Shown: positions 16,801-26,402 of the stretch, piece by piece | How positions within the stretch are numbered: position 1 is the first letter of the stretch | How the letters are laid out: every line of letters begins with the position of its first letter | Assembly (NCBI RefSeq): GCF_004522105.1 | Contig: NZ_SPUJ01000003.1 | Span: 806,001-870,000 of the forward strand | Source: Nocardioides sp. 1609 | GTDB taxonomy: Bacteria > Actinomycetota > Actinomycetes > Propionibacteriales > Nocardioidaceae | Reading direction: 5' to 3' | Length of the DNA stretch: 64,000 nt | Notes under the pieces: model-generated | Seen by the model: the letters and a program-made list of their open reading frames with translations, nothing else | Told to the model about the DNA's origin: nothing | Database searches by the model: none | Made by a program: the position numbers and the translations under genes

Positions 16801-18426
16801 CTCCGGTCCGATGGTGCCGTTGAGCGAGGTGACGAGCTCCTCGCGGATGGCGTCCAGCGGCGGGTTGGTGACCTGCGCGAAGAGCTGGGCGAAGTAGTCG
16901 AACAGCAGCCGCGGCTTCGCGCTGAGGGCCGCGATCGGCGAGTCGGTGCCCATCGAGCCGAGCGCCTCGCCGCCGGTGTTGGCCATCGGCGAGAGCAGCA
17001 CCCGCAGCTCCTCGGTCGTGTAGCCGAAGATCTGCTGGCGCCGGGTGACCGAGGCGTGGGTGTGCACGACGTGCTCGCGCTCGGTGAGGTCGTCGAGGTG
17101 GATCAGGCCCGCGTGCAGCCACTCGCCGTACGGGTGCTCGGCGGCCAGCGCGGTCTTGACCTCCTCGTCCTCGATGATCCGGTGCTCGTCGGTGTCGACG
17201 AGGAACATCCGGCCCGGCTGCAGCCGGCCCTTGCGGACGATGGTGGCGGGGTCGAGGTCGAGGACGCCGACCTCGGAGGCCAGGACGACGAGCCCGTCGT
17301 CGGTGACCCAGTAGCGCGAGGGACGCAGCCCGTTGCGGTCGAGCACGGCGCCGATCTGCGAGCCGTCGGTGAACACGACGCACGCGGGACCGTCCCACGG
17401 CTCCATCAGGGCCGAGTGGAACGAGTAGAACTCGCGCCGCTTGGCGTCCATCTCGGTGTGGTTCTCCCAGGCCTCCGGGATCATCATCAGCACCGCGTGC
17501 GGCAGCGACCGGCCGCCCATGTGCAGCAGCTCGAGCACCTCGTCGAACGACGCGGAGTCCGACGCGCCGGGCGTGCAGATCGGGAACAGCCGGTCGAGGT
17601 CGCCGGGGATCAGGTCGGACGACAGCAGCGCCTCGCGGGCCCGCATCCAGTTGCGGTTGCCCATCACGGTGTTGATCTCGCCGTTGTGGGCGATGAACCG
17701 GAACGGGTGCGACAGCGGCCAGCTCGGGAACGTGTTCGTCGAGAACCGCGAGTGCACCACGGCCAGCGCCGAGGCCATCCGCTCGTCGACGAGGTCGGGG
17801 AAGACCTGGTCGAGCTGGTCGGTGGTGAGCATGCCCTTGTAGGCGAGGGTGCGCGAGGAGAGCGACGGGAAGTACACGTCGGTCTCCCGCTCGGCGCGCT
17901 TGCGCAGGCAGAAGGCGAGGCGCTCGAGCGCCATGCCGGTGAGCCGCTGGCCGGCGCCGGCCACGAAGAGCTGGCTGAAGGTCGGCATCACCGAGAGCGC
18001 CATGCTGCCGAGGCTCGACGGGTCGGTCGGCACCTCGCGCCAGCCGAGGACCGCGAGGCCCTCCTCGGCGGCGATCGTCTCGACCTGGGCGCGGGTGGCC
18101 GCGACGTGCTCGTCGTCTCCGGGCAGGAACGCGATGCCCACGGCGTACGACGACGGCGCGGGCAGCTCGAACCCGGCCTCGGCGGTGACCGCGCGCAGGA
18201 ACGCGTCCGGCACCTGGAGCAGGATGCCGGCGCCGTCACCGGAGTTGACCTCCGCGCCGGCAGCACCGCGGTGGTCGAGGTTGCGCAGCGCCGTCAGGGC
18301 CTTCGCGACGATGTCGTGCGAGGCCTCTCCCGTGAGCCTGGCCACGAACGCGACGCCACAGGCGTCCTTCTCGTGCGCCGGGTCGTAGAGCCCCTGGGGC
18401 GGCGGGAACGCGTGCTGGTACGGCAC
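13867..18426 (-). CDS. gltB: Glutamate synthase (NADPH) large subunit
   Basis: The 1519-residue alpha subunit, which converts glutamine and 2-oxoglutarate to two glutamates. The N-terminal amidotransferase begins at Cys in [11 protein letters not shown] after a ~22-residue propeptide. The central and FMN-binding synthase domains include [14 protein letters not shown], the FMN region and the [3Fe-4S] cysteines in [19 protein letters not shown]. The C-terminal beta-helix (GXGXG-type repeats) ends the protein. I chose the GTG at 18426 (VPYQHAF...) because GGGAG precedes it; earlier starts have no ribosome site. It is the first gene of gltBD. Confidence 0.96.
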   Translation of the reverse strand: MPYQHAFPPPQGLYDPAHEKDACGVAFVARLTGEASHDIVAKALTALRNLDHRGAAGAEVNSGDGAGILLQVPDAFLRAVTAEAGFELPAPSSYAVGIAFLPGDDEHVAATRAQVETIAAEEGLAVLGWREVPTDPSSLGSMALSVMPTFSQLFVAGAGQRLTGMALERLAFCLRKRAERETDVYFPSLSSRTLAYKGMLTTDQLDQVFPDLVDERMASALAVVHSRFSTNTFPSWPLSHPFRFIAHNGEINTVMGNRNWMRAREALLSSDLIPGDLDRLFPICTPGASDSASFDEVLELLHMGGRSLPHAVLMMIPEAWENHTEMDAKRREFYSFHSALMEPWDGPACVVFTDGSQIGAVLDRNGLRPSRYWVTDDGLVVLASEVGVLDLDPATIVRKGRLQPGRMFLVDTDEHRIIEDEEVKTALAAEHPYGEWLHAGLIHLDDLTEREHVVHTHASVTRRQQIFGYTTEELRVLLSPMANTGGEALGSMGTDSPIAALSAKPRLLFDYFAQLFAQVTNPPLDAIREELVTSLNGTIGPEANLLEPQPASCRQVVLPFPVISNDDLGKIRQINRDGDMPGFITHVARGLYEVAGGGAAMATRIEEICREVSDAIAEGARVIVLSDRHSDADLAPIPSLLLTGAVHHHLVREKTRTQVGLLVEAGDVREVHHVALLVGYGAAAVNPYLAMESVEDLAREGYYVKTEPEQAVANLIKGLGKGVLKVMSKMGVSTVASYTGAQIFEAVGISQDVVDAYFTGTTSKLGGIGLDTIAEEVARRHATAYPRGGVLPIHRQLEIGGEYQWRRDGEPHLFNPETVFRLQHSTRSQRYDIFKQYTKAVDDQAGELMTLRGLFRFKGAHITGRDPIPIEDVEPVSEIVKRFSTGAMSYGSISQEAHETLAIAMNRLGAKSNTGEGGEDPERLHDPERRSSIKQVASGRFGVTSEYLTNADDIQIKMAQGAKPGEGGQLPGNKVYPWVARTRHSTPGVGLISPPPHHDIYSIEDLAQLIHDLKNANPAARVHVKLVSEVGVGTVAAGVSKAHADVVLISGHDGGTGASPLTSLKHAGGPWELGLAETQQTLLLNGLRDRIVVQADGQLKTGRDVVVAALLGAEEFGFATAPLVVSGCILMRVCHLDTCPVGVATQNPVLRERYSGKAEYVVTFFEYVAQEVREILAELGFRTLEEAVGQVSALDTVEAVQHWKAAGLDLSPILHEVDHAQFPDQARRNTGTQDHGLERSLDVTTLVPLAEAALERGEPVRAQVPIRNVNRTVGTILGHEVTKRYRGEGLPEGTIDLTFTGSAGQSFGAFLPRGITLRLEGDANDYVGKGLSGGRIVVRPDRAATFNSNEQIIAGNTIAYGATSGKVFLRGGVGERFAVRNSGAWLVTEGVGDHGCEYMTGGRVVVLGKTGRNFAAGMSGGVAWVLDLKEFRVNQELVALGPVEGEAAGELEQLVREHLEETGSPVAAELLADWPAALARFTEVMPRDYRTVLEAKAKAEAEGLDEQQTANAMMESLHG

Positions 18427-18572
18427 TGGAGTTCTCCCGTCGGTGGTGCCGCGCATCGATGGTGCGAACGCGGAACGTGTGTGGACGCAGGGACATCGTT
18501 GGCCCACGCGGCGGAGTTCCAGAGATTACCACCGCGTTACGCCGCCCGCGCCGACGTCCCTCCCGCGTGGAC

Positions 18573-18610
18573 AACGCTGACCCGTCACCTATCGGCGACG
18601 GGTCGGCGTC
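18573..18610. repeat. 38-bp palindromic intergenic repeat, copy 2
   Basis: Arms AACGCTGACCCGTC and GACGGGTCGGCGTC around loop ACCTATCGGC, overlapping the lgt stop codon. It is homologous to the copy at 12343-12380; the arms and the ACCTAT part of the loop are conserved. It sits at the 3' end of lgt, as copy 1 sits at the 3' end of gltD, so a terminator role is plausible. The rest of 18427-18608 holds the gltB upstream region and no gene. Confidence 0.7.
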
Positions 18611-19643
18611 AGGGTGTGTCGGGTCTCGCGGAACGGTCCGCGTCGGCGGGCTCGCCGTCGGGGTCGACGCCGTCCCTGGCCGGCTCGACGTCCCCGGCCG
18701 CGGCCGCCTCGTCGGTCCCATCGGTCCCGTCGGTCCCATCGGTCCCGTCGGTCCCGTCGGTCCCGTCGGTGGCGTCGTGCTCGTCGGTCTCCGGTGCCGG
18801 CTCTCGGCCGGGCAGGTAGACGGAGGGCTCACGACCCGGGTGGCGGCGGCTGCTCCACACGAAGTACGCCGCGGCGGCGACGAAGAGCACGATCGAGGTC
18901 CACACGTTGAACCGCAGCCCGAGCACGTCGTCGAGCTGGACGGCGTCGACGCGGAGGTACTCGATCCAGCCCCGACCCAGGGTGTAGCCCATGACGTAGA
19001 GCGCGAAGACCCGGCCGTAGCCGAGCTTGAACCGGCGCTCGGCCCACAGCAGCAGGCCGAAGACCCCGAGGTTCCAGACGCACTCGTAGAGGAACGTCGG
19101 GTGGAACGTCGTGCCCGGCGGGTAGCCGTTCTCGACGGCGACGTCGTCGGTCACGTCGAGCGCCCACGGCAGGTCGGTGGGCTTGCCGAAGAGCTCCTGG
19201 TTGAACCAGTTGCCCCAGCGGCCGATGGCCTGGGCCACGATGACCGCCGGCGCGAGGGTGTCCATCAGCGCGGTGATCCGGAAGCCGCGGCGGCGCGACC
19301 AGATCCAGACGCCCACCGCACCGAGCGCGACCGCGCCCCAGATGCCGAGGCCGCCGCGCCACACGTACAGCGCGGTGACGGGGTTCTTGCCCTCGCCGAA
19401 GTACTTCTCCCAGTCGGTGGCCACGTGGTAGAGGCGGGCGCCGACGACGCCGAACGGCACCGCCCACACCGCGAGGTCCTGGACGTCGCCGGGGCGACCA
19501 CCGCGGGCGACCCAGCGGCGCTCGCCGATCCAGATCGCCACGACGATGCCGAGGATGATGCACAGCGCGTAGCCGCGGAGCGGGAGCGGGCCGAGGTCCC
19601 AGACGCCGTCGCCGGGCGGGTGCGGGAAGGTCATCGGGAGCAT
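18609..19643 (-). CDS. lgt: Prolipoprotein diacylglyceryl transferase
   Basis: Integral membrane enzyme that attaches diacylglycerol to the lipobox cysteine of prelipoproteins, 344 residues. The Lgt signature is GRWGNWFNQELFGKPTDLPW, and HPTFLYECVWNLGVF and GRGWIEYLRVD are also typical. About seven membrane helices occupy residues ~15-275. The C-terminal ~60 residues are an acidic, low-complexity tail with six or seven GTD repeats encoded by a 9-bp tandem repeat. The ATG overlaps the stop of the SCO1-like gene by one base (TGATG). An alternative ATG lies three codons later. trpA-lgt proximity is common in actinobacteria. Confidence 0.95.
   Translation of the reverse strand: MLPMTFPHPPGDGVWDLGPLPLRGYALCIILGIVVAIWIGERRWVARGGRPGDVQDLAVWAVPFGVVGARLYHVATDWEKYFGEGKNPVTALYVWRGGLGIWGAVALGAVGVWIWSRRRGFRITALMDTLAPAVIVAQAIGRWGNWFNQELFGKPTDLPWALDVTDDVAVENGYPPGTTFHPTFLYECVWNLGVFGLLLWAERRFKLGYGRVFALYVMGYTLGRGWIEYLRVDAVQLDDVLGLRFNVWTSIVLFVAAAAYFVWSSRRHPGREPSVYLPGREPAPETDEHDATDGTDGTDGTDGTDGTDGTDEAAAAGDVEPARDGVDPDGEPADADRSARPDTP
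18712..18774. repeat. 9-bp tandem repeat encoding the Lgt GTD tail
   Basis: Seven consecutive copies of TCGGTCCCR/G (plus strand) within lgt; the last copy is degenerate. In the gene frame each unit encodes Gly-Thr-Asp. Being in frame with period 9, copy-number change would lengthen or shorten the tail without a frameshift. Confidence 0.9.
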
Positions 19644-20245
19644 CAGGATTCCTCGAGGAGCGCGTGGATGTCGGCGGCGTACTGCGACGGGCTGGTGGTG
19701 GCGTCCCAGTAGACCGGTGCCTCGTCGGCGGGGTCGATCCCCATGACCTGGGTGGTGTGGCCGCCGGGGTCCTTGCGGTCGATCCCGACGGCGAGCGACC
19801 TGCCGACCGTGGCGATGGTGTCGAAGTCGCTGGTGAGCCCGATGAAGGCGTCGTCGAACTGGTCGAGGTAGCTGCGCAGCGCCTCGGGGGTGTCGCGGTC
19901 GGGGTCGCTGGTGACCATCACGACGTCGACGGCGTCGCGGTCGGCGTCGTCGAGGCGGGTCATCGCCGAGGCGAGGTTGGTGAGCACGGCCGGGCAGACG
20001 TCGTCGCAGTTGACGTAGCCGAAGAAGACCAGGGTCAGGCGCTTGTCGGTGCTGTCGGCGAGCGAGTACGCCGCCCCGTCGGTGTCGACCAGCTCGGTGG
20101 CCGGCACGTCGTAGGGGTTCTCGAGCACCCGTCCCGAGAACGGGGCGGCGTCGTCGTCGCCCCCGCACGCGCTCAGCCCGAGACCCAGCGCGAGCGACAG
20201 GACGAGGGCGAGGGCGGCCGGGCGGCTACGCACGGGCCGGGGCAC
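19643..20245 (-). CDS. SCO1/SenC-family copper-binding lipoprotein
   Basis: A 200-residue exported thioredoxin-fold protein, probably delivering copper to the CuA site of cytochrome c oxidase. The lipobox is LSAC (Cys27). The copper ligands are present: CxxxC at Cys80 and Cys84 (VNCDDVCPAV) and the distal His163 (GGHTTQV). The GTG start at 20245 lies inside the end of trpA (20-base overlap), and the stop overlaps the lgt start by one base, so it is translated within the trp-lgt transcript. A respiratory role in a trp operon is unexpected and is probably only co-transcription. Confidence 0.9.
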   Translation of the reverse strand: MPRPVRSRPAALALVLSLALGLGLSACGGDDDAAPFSGRVLENPYDVPATELVDTDGAAYSLADSTDKRLTLVFFGYVNCDDVCPAVLTNLASAMTRLDDADRDAVDVVMVTSDPDRDTPEALRSYLDQFDDAFIGLTSDFDTIATVGRSLAVGIDRKDPGGHTTQVMGIDPADEAPVYWDATTSPSQYAADIHALLEES

Positions 20246-21043
20246 GGCGTACTCCCTCGGCGAGCTCGGCGGTGAGCGCGGACAGCGCGCGCAGCCCCGC
20301 GGCGCGGTCGCCGGCGTGGTCGAGCAGGGTGCGGACGAACGCTGACCCGACGATCACCGCGTCGGCGTACGACGCCACCTCGGCGGCCTGGTCGCCGGTG
20401 CTGACGCCCACGCCGACGCCGACCGGGAGGTCGCGGCCCTCGGCGAGCGAGGCCCGGGTGCGGGCGACGAGGGGCCCGGCGAGGTCGCTGCTCGCGGCGC
20501 GGGCGCCGGTCACGCCCATCACGGCGGTGGCGTAGACGAAACCGCGGGAGGCCGCGGTGGTCAGGGCGAGCCGCTCCTCGGTCGAGGACGGCGCCACCAG
20601 GAAGATCTTGTCGAGGTCGCGCTCGTCGGCCGCGGCGATCCACTCGGGGGCGTAGTCGGGCGTCAGGTCGGGCGTGATGAGGCCCGCTCCCCCGGCGTTC
20701 GCGAGGTCGGTGGCGAACCGCTCGACGCCGTAGCGCTCGACCGGGTTCCAGTACGTCATCACCACGGTCGGGACGCCGGTGGCGGCGACCGCCTCGACGG
20801 TGCGCAGCACGTCGGAGGTGCGGAAGCCGAGCTCGAGGGCCTGCTGGGCGGCGGCCTGGATGGTCGGGCCGTCCATGACCGGGTCGCTGTAGGGCAGCCC
20901 GACCTCGATCGCGTCGCACCCGGCCTCGACCATGGCGCGCATCGCCTCGATGCCGCCGTCGACGTCGGGGAAGCCGGCCGGCAGGTAGCCGAGGAGGACC
21001 GCGCGGTCCTCGGCGCGGGCCCGGGCGAAGGCGCGGGAGGTGC

Positions 21044-21047
<4 letters not shown>
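20226..21047 (-). CDS. trpA: Tryptophan synthase alpha subunit
   Basis: Cleaves indole-3-glycerol phosphate to indole and glyceraldehyde-3-phosphate, passing indole to TrpB. Length 273 residues. Typical TIM-barrel motifs are [13 protein letters not shown], the catalytic Glu in [18 protein letters not shown], and [26 protein letters not shown] near the phosphate site. The GTG start overlaps the trpB stop by four bases (GTGA). The 3' end overlaps the SCO1-like gene by 20 bases. Confidence 0.96.
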
Positions 21048-22314
<1,267 letters not shown>

Positions 22315-22318
<4 letters not shown>

Positions 22319-23097
22319 GCGGTGACTCCGGTCATCTTGGCGACCGCCTCGCGCGGTGCGCCGTCCTTGACGAGCGCCTCGCCGACGAGGACCGCGCGGG
22401 CGCCCTCGGAGACGAAGCGCTTCACGTCGGTCTCGTCGCCGATGCCCGACTCGGCCACCAGCACGCGGTCGGCCGGCACCAGCGACGCGAGCCGGCCGAA
22501 GGTGTCGGCGTCGACGGCGAGGGTCTTGAGGTTGCGGGCGTTGACCCCGATCAGCTCGGCGCCGAGGGCCACGGCGCGCTCGGTCTCGGGCTCGTCGTGC
22601 ACCTCGACCAGCACGGTCAGCCCGAGCTCGCGGGCCTCGTCGTGCAGCCGGTGCAGCGTGTCGTCGTCGAGCGCGGCGACGATGAGCAGGGCCAGGTCGG
22701 CGCCCGCGGCGCGGGCCTCGACGAGCTGGTAGCCCTCCACGATGAAGTCCTTGCGCAGCAGCGGGACGTCGACGGCGGCGCGGACGGCGACCAGGTCGGC
22801 GAGGCTGCCCCCGAAGCGCCGCTCCTCGGTGAGCACGCTGATCGCGGCGGCTCCCCCGGCGGCGTACTCGCCGGCGAGCGAGGCCGGGTCGGGGATGTCG
22901 GCGAGGTCGCCCTTGCTGGGGCTGCGGCGCTTGACCTCGGCGATCACGCTGGAGCCGGCGCTGCGGAGGTGCGGCATCGGGTCACGCGGGGGCGGGGCGT
23001 CGGCCAGGGCGGCCCGGACGTCAGCGAGCGGCGTCCGCGCCTCACGGACGGCGAGGTCGAGCCGGACGCCGGCGACGATGTCGTCGAGCACGGACAT
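22315..23097 (-). CDS. trpC: Indole-3-glycerol phosphate synthase
   Basis: Closes the indole ring from CdRP in tryptophan synthesis, 260 residues, monofunctional (no TrpF fusion). Motifs are [15 protein letters not shown] at the catalytic lysine, [35 protein letters not shown] and VAESGI. It is the first gene of trpC-trpB-trpA, with GGAGATCAGCAA before the ATG. No Trp-rich leader peptide is visible between 23098 and 23235. With no trpF here, that step is presumably supplied by the PriA-type HisA at 35.7 kb. Confidence 0.96.
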
Positions 23098-23235
23098 TTG
23101 CTGATCTCCGGTGGTGGACTGGACCGATGTTCGGATCGAGGTTTGCGCAGTGGCCTTCCGAAGCAGTCTGGCACGCGACCCCCTAAGGTCTGGCGCGACC
23201 CCACGTCATCTCCAGCAGATGGAAAGAGAGATCAC

Positions 23236-23562
23236 ATGAGCTACGGAGCTCCGCCCCCGTCCAACCCCTACGGCTCCCCCGGTGGCTACGGCGGTGCGCC
23301 GCAGGACCACCCGAAGGGCACCACCGTCCTGATCCTGGGCATCCTGAGCCTGGTGTGCTGTGGTCTGTTCACCGGCATCCCGGCGATCGTCATGGGCAAG
23401 AAGGCGCTCGAGGAGATCGACCGGGCGCCGCAGTCCTACGGCAACCGCGGCAACATCAAGGCCGGCTACATCTGCGGCATCGTCGGCACCGCGCTGTCGG
23501 TCGTCGGCATCGTGCTCAACATCATCCTGCTCGCGGCGGGTGCCGGCCTCGCCGGCAGCTGA
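23236..23562 (+). CDS. DUF4190-type small membrane protein
   Basis: A 108-residue protein with a Pro/Gly/Tyr-rich cytosolic N-terminus (PPPSNPYGSPGGYGG), then two membrane helices at ~32-55 and ~78-104 joined by a short loop with GKKALEEIDRAPQ. This layout is the DUF4190 pattern common in actinobacteria. Function unknown. GGAAAGAGAG precedes the ATG. It lies on the opposite strand between trpC and the DUF2752 gene, splitting what is often a continuous trp-region operon. Confidence 0.85.
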   Translation: MSYGAPPPSNPYGSPGGYGGAPQDHPKGTTVLILGILSLVCCGLFTGIPAIVMGKKALEEIDRAPQSYGNRGNIKAGYICGIVGTALSVVGIVLNIILLAAGAGLAGS

Positions 23563-23597
23563 CCGACTCGCTGGACGGCGCCCTGGTCCCTCGTGGG

Positions 23598-24002
23598 TCA
23601 GGGCGCCAGCCATGTCCCGAAGGGCAGGTTGCGCGCCACGGTGAACACCGCGAGCGCGATCAGCAGGAGCACGACGAGCGGCGTCGTGAGGGCCGACGCC
23701 GGGCGGTCGGTGCCGCGCCAGGCGTCGAGCGCCCAGCGACCGAGCAGGAAGACCGCGACCGGGATCATCGCGACGAGCAGGACGTTGCTCGAGGCGGCGT
23801 CGAGGAACCGGCCGTGGGTCAGGTCGTTGACGGCGCGAAGGCCGCCGCAGCCGGGGCACGCGAAACCCAGCGCCGCGCTCGGGCAGGCGCCCCAGGAGCC
23901 CTGGGAGTGCGGGTCGCGCAGGGCCAGGGCGACCGTGGCGGCCGCCAGGCCGCCGATCGTCGCAGCCGGCCAGAGGACCTGGCGGGTGCGGGTCGCGAGC
24001 AC
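23598..24002 (-). CDS. DUF2752 membrane protein
   Basis: About 134 residues with three membrane helices and the DUF2752 signature FACPGCGGLRAVNDLTHGRFLDAASSN, which has a CxxC pair that may bind metal or form a disulfide. The function of the family is unknown. The frame remains open upstream, but the first usable start is the GTG at 24002, 11 bases after the stop of the HGxxPAAW gene; its ribosome site is weak. It is convergent with the DUF4190 gene. Confidence 0.82.
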   Translation of the reverse strand: MLATRTRQVLWPAATIGGLAAATVALALRDPHSQGSWGACPSAALGFACPGCGGLRAVNDLTHGRFLDAASSNVLLVAMIPVAVFLLGRWALDAWRGTDRPASALTTPLVVLLLIALAVFTVARNLPFGTWLAP

Positions 24003-24013
24003 CGGGTCGGCGG

Positions 24014-24214
24014 TCAGTGGCTCGACTCGTGGTAGCCGAGCCTGGCCATCACCACGAAGAGCAGTCCGGCGACCACGTTGAGGCCCACCCCGACCCAGAA
24101 GACCGCGAAGTTGATCGGGGAGAGCATCAGGCCCGCGCCGCCGACCACGAACCCGACCAGGGCGACCACGACCGCCGTCCACGCAGCGGGGGTGTTGCCG
24201 TGGTTGTCAGACAT
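24014..24214 (-). CDS. HGxxPAAW-motif small membrane protein
   Basis: A 66-residue protein beginning MSDNHGNTPAAWTAV, the motif that names the family, followed by two membrane helices (~12-33 and ~36-57). Function unknown. In actinobacteria it is typically next to the Trp-associated membrane protein and trpC, as here. GAGGAG lies upstream of the ATG. Confidence 0.85.
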   Translation of the reverse strand: MSDNHGNTPAAWTAVVVALVGFVVGGAGLMLSPINFAVFWVGVGLNVVAGLLFVVMARLGYHESSH

Positions 24215-24254
24215 GCAGGGCTCCTCGGTCGTGCGTGCGGGCGGTACGGCGATC

Positions 24255-24845
24255 CTAGTGGCCCGTCCCGTCGTCCGGGGAGTCGGTCGGGTCGCGGCCC
24301 TCGTCCATCGCCCTCCAGAGGTCGAGGCTCGCCTGCTCGGCGTCGTCGGACGGCGGCGCGGCGGTCGCCTCGACGGGCGAGTCGTAGCGCCGACCCATCT
24401 CCGGCCACCGCCCCACCCCGCGGACGGCGAGCACCGACGTCGTCACGGCGAGGACGCCGGCGCCGACGCCGAGGTAGGCCCACACCGTGCGGCCGACGTC
24501 GAGGTCGAGGGTCGGCAGGTCGTCCGCGACCTCGTCGGGACGCACGAGCCACGACGCCACCGCGAACCCGAGGACGGCGACCGCGGCGACCAGTCCGAGC
24601 CACGCCACGGCCCGGCGGAACCCGCCGCGGGTGACCAGCACGACGCCCCACGACGCCAGCAGCACCAGCGCGGTCGCCGTCACGGGCGGGGCGGTGAGGT
24701 CGACGCCGCCGGTGCTCGCGAAGACCAGGTCGCCGGAGCCGCCGTCGTCGAGCGACACCCAGTCGCGGGCCCCCACGACCGCGGCCGCGCCGCCGGCGAC
24801 CAGGCCGCCGAGGACGACCACGCCGAAGCGGGAGCGCTCAGCCAC
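24255..24845 (-). CDS. Tryptophan-biosynthesis-associated membrane protein (TIGR02234 type)
   Basis: A 196-residue protein with four predicted membrane helices (~8-27, ~55-73, ~79-99, ~125-147) and a charged C-terminal tail ([11 protein letters not shown]...[14 protein letters not shown]). The helix pattern, GARDWVSLD segment and the ending [11 protein letters not shown] are typical of the actinobacterial Trp-operon membrane protein; its biochemical role is unknown. The GTG overlaps the end of hisI by 8 bases. trpE, which often lies between hisI and this gene, is absent. Confidence 0.88.
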   Translation of the reverse strand: MAERSRFGVVVLGGLVAGGAAAVVGARDWVSLDDGGSGDLVFASTGGVDLTAPPVTATALVLLASWGVVLVTRGGFRRAVAWLGLVAAVAVLGFAVASWLVRPDEVADDLPTLDLDVGRTVWAYLGVGAGVLAVTTSVLAVRGVGRWPEMGRRYDSPVEATAAPPSDDAEQASLDLWRAMDEGRDPTDSPDDGTGH

Positions 24846-25191
24846 GCAGGAGCCCGGCGTCGAAGCAGGTGCGGTCGCCGGTGTGGCAGGCGGCGCCGAC
24901 CTGGTCGACGCTGACCAGCACGGTGTCGCCGTCGCAGTCGAGGCGCACCTCCTTAACGTGCTGCACGTGCCCGGAGGTGTCGCCCTTGACCCAGTACTCC
25001 TGCCGCGAGCGGCTCCAGTACGTCGCCCGCCCGGTCGTCAGCGTGCGGTGCAGCGCCTCGTCGTCCATCCAGCCGAGCATCAGCACCTCGCCGGTGTCGT
25101 GCTGCTGGGCGATCGCCGCGACCAGCCCGCGTCCGGAGTCGTCGGGGGTGCGCTTGAGGCGGGCGGCGATGGCGGGGTCCAGCGAGGTCAC
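24838..25191 (-). CDS. hisI: Phosphoribosyl-AMP cyclohydrolase
   Basis: Third step of histidine synthesis, opening the adenine ring of PR-AMP; 117 residues, the monofunctional actinobacterial form. Motifs are [33 protein letters not shown], the metal-binding DCDGD and the zinc cysteine segment [10 protein letters not shown]. The GTG start overlaps the ackA stop (GTGA), so it is downstream of pta-ackA in one coupled unit and separated by ~14 kb from the main his operon. Confidence 0.95.
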   Translation of the reverse strand: MTSLDPAIAARLKRTPDDSGRGLVAAIAQQHDTGEVLMLGWMDDEALHRTLTTGRATYWSRSRQEYWVKGDTSGHVQHVKEVRLDCDGDTVLVSVDQVGAACHTGDRTCFDAGLLRG

Positions 25192-26402
25192 GGGTCCAGT
25201 ATCGCGGGCGGCCGGGCGTCCTCGACGACGGCCGCCGACTGCCGGGCGATCTCGAGCTCCTCGGCGGTCGGCACCACCCACACCGCGACGCGCGAGGCGT
25301 CGGTCGAGATCCGCCGCTCCGCGGGGCCGGACTCGTTGCGGGCGGCGTCCAGCTCGATGCCGAGACCCTCCAGCCCGGCGAGCGCGGCGGCGCGGACGGG
25401 TGCGGAGTTCTCGCCGACCCCCGCGGTGAACGCGATCGCGTCGGCGCCGCCCAGCACCGCCAGGTAGGCACCGATGGTGGAGCGCAGCCGGTGCGCCAGC
25501 ACCTCGAGCGCCTCGACGGCGTGGTCGTCGCCGGCCCCGGCCGCGCGGACGACGTCGCGCAGGTCGCCGGTGCCGGTCAGCCCCACCAGGCCGGAGCGCT
25601 GGTTGAGCAGCCGGTCGAGGTCGTCGACGCTCATCCCGGCGACCCGGTGCAGGTGCACGAGCACGCCGGGGTCGACGTCGCCCGAGCGGGTGCCCATCAC
25701 CAGGCCCGCGAGCGGCGTCATGCCCATCGAGGTCTCGACCGACCGGCCGCCGTCGACCGCGCACGCGCTGGCGCCGTTGCCGAGGTGCAGCACGATCGTG
25801 CGGGTCTGCTCGAGCGGCCGGCCGACGAGCTCGGCGGTGCGTCGGGCGACGAACTGGTGGCTGGTGCCGTGGAAGCCGTACTTGCGCACGTGGTGCGCGT
25901 CCGCGACCGCCCGGTCGATCGCGTAGCGCCACGCCGCGCGCGGCAGGGTGCGGTGGAAGGCGGTGTCGAAGACGGCGACGTGCGGCAGCGCCGGGAACGC
26001 CGCCCGCGCCGCGGTGATGCCGAGGAGGTTGGCGGGGTTGTGCAGCGGGGCCAGCGGGGCGACGTCGGTGATGGCGGCGACGACGTCCTCGTCGATCACG
26101 ACGGCGGCGTCGAACCGGTCGCCGCCCTGGACGACGCGGTGACCGACCGCGACGACCCGCCCGTCGTCGAGGGCCGGACCGTGCTCGGCGAAGGCGGCGA
26201 GCACGTGGGCGAACGCCGCCTCGTGGTCGGCGGCCCGCACCTCCTGCTCCGACCGGACGTCGCCGGCGACGTGCCGGGCGGGGCTGCGCGCCTCGCCGAT
26301 CCGCTCGACGAGCCCGCTGGCCAGGGCGACACCCGCCGTGACGTCGACGAGCTGGTACTTCAGGCTCGAGGAGCCGGCGTTGACGACGAAGACGCAGCTC
26401 AC
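25188..26402 (-). CDS. ackA: Acetate kinase
   Basis: Interconverts acetyl phosphate plus ADP with acetate plus ATP, 404 residues. N-terminal [27 protein letters not shown] with the nucleotide-binding glycines, [20 protein letters not shown] and [13 protein letters not shown] are all canonical. The GTG overlaps the pta stop by four bases and its own stop overlaps hisI by four, giving a pta-ackA-hisI chain. Confidence 0.96.
   Translation of the reverse strand: MSCVFVVNAGSSSLKYQLVDVTAGVALASGLVERIGEARSPARHVAGDVRSEQEVRAADHEAAFAHVLAAFAEHGPALDDGRVVAVGHRVVQGGDRFDAAVVIDEDVVAAITDVAPLAPLHNPANLLGITAARAAFPALPHVAVFDTAFHRTLPRAAWRYAIDRAVADAHHVRKYGFHGTSHQFVARRTAELVGRPLEQTRTIVLHLGNGASACAVDGGRSVETSMGMTPLAGLVMGTRSGDVDPGVLVHLHRVAGMSVDDLDRLLNQRSGLVGLTGTGDLRDVVRAAGAGDDHAVEALEVLAHRLRSTIGAYLAVLGGADAIAFTAGVGENSAPVRAAALAGLEGLGIELDAARNESGPAERRISTDASRVAVWVVPTAEELEIARQSAAVVEDARPPAILDP

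Noticed and set aside
13873-18819. Very long open frame on the plus strand opposite gltB, and similar long frames opposite dnaE, hisDCB, pta and trpB
   Set aside because: High third-position GC keeps antisense frames open. The translations are Gly/Arg/Val/Ala-rich with no domain, while the minus-strand proteins are clear enzymes.
23098-23235. A trp attenuator or Trp-rich leader peptide upstream of trpC
   Set aside because: No short frame with clustered Trp codons and no alternative hairpins were found. Only an ordinary ribosome site precedes trpC.
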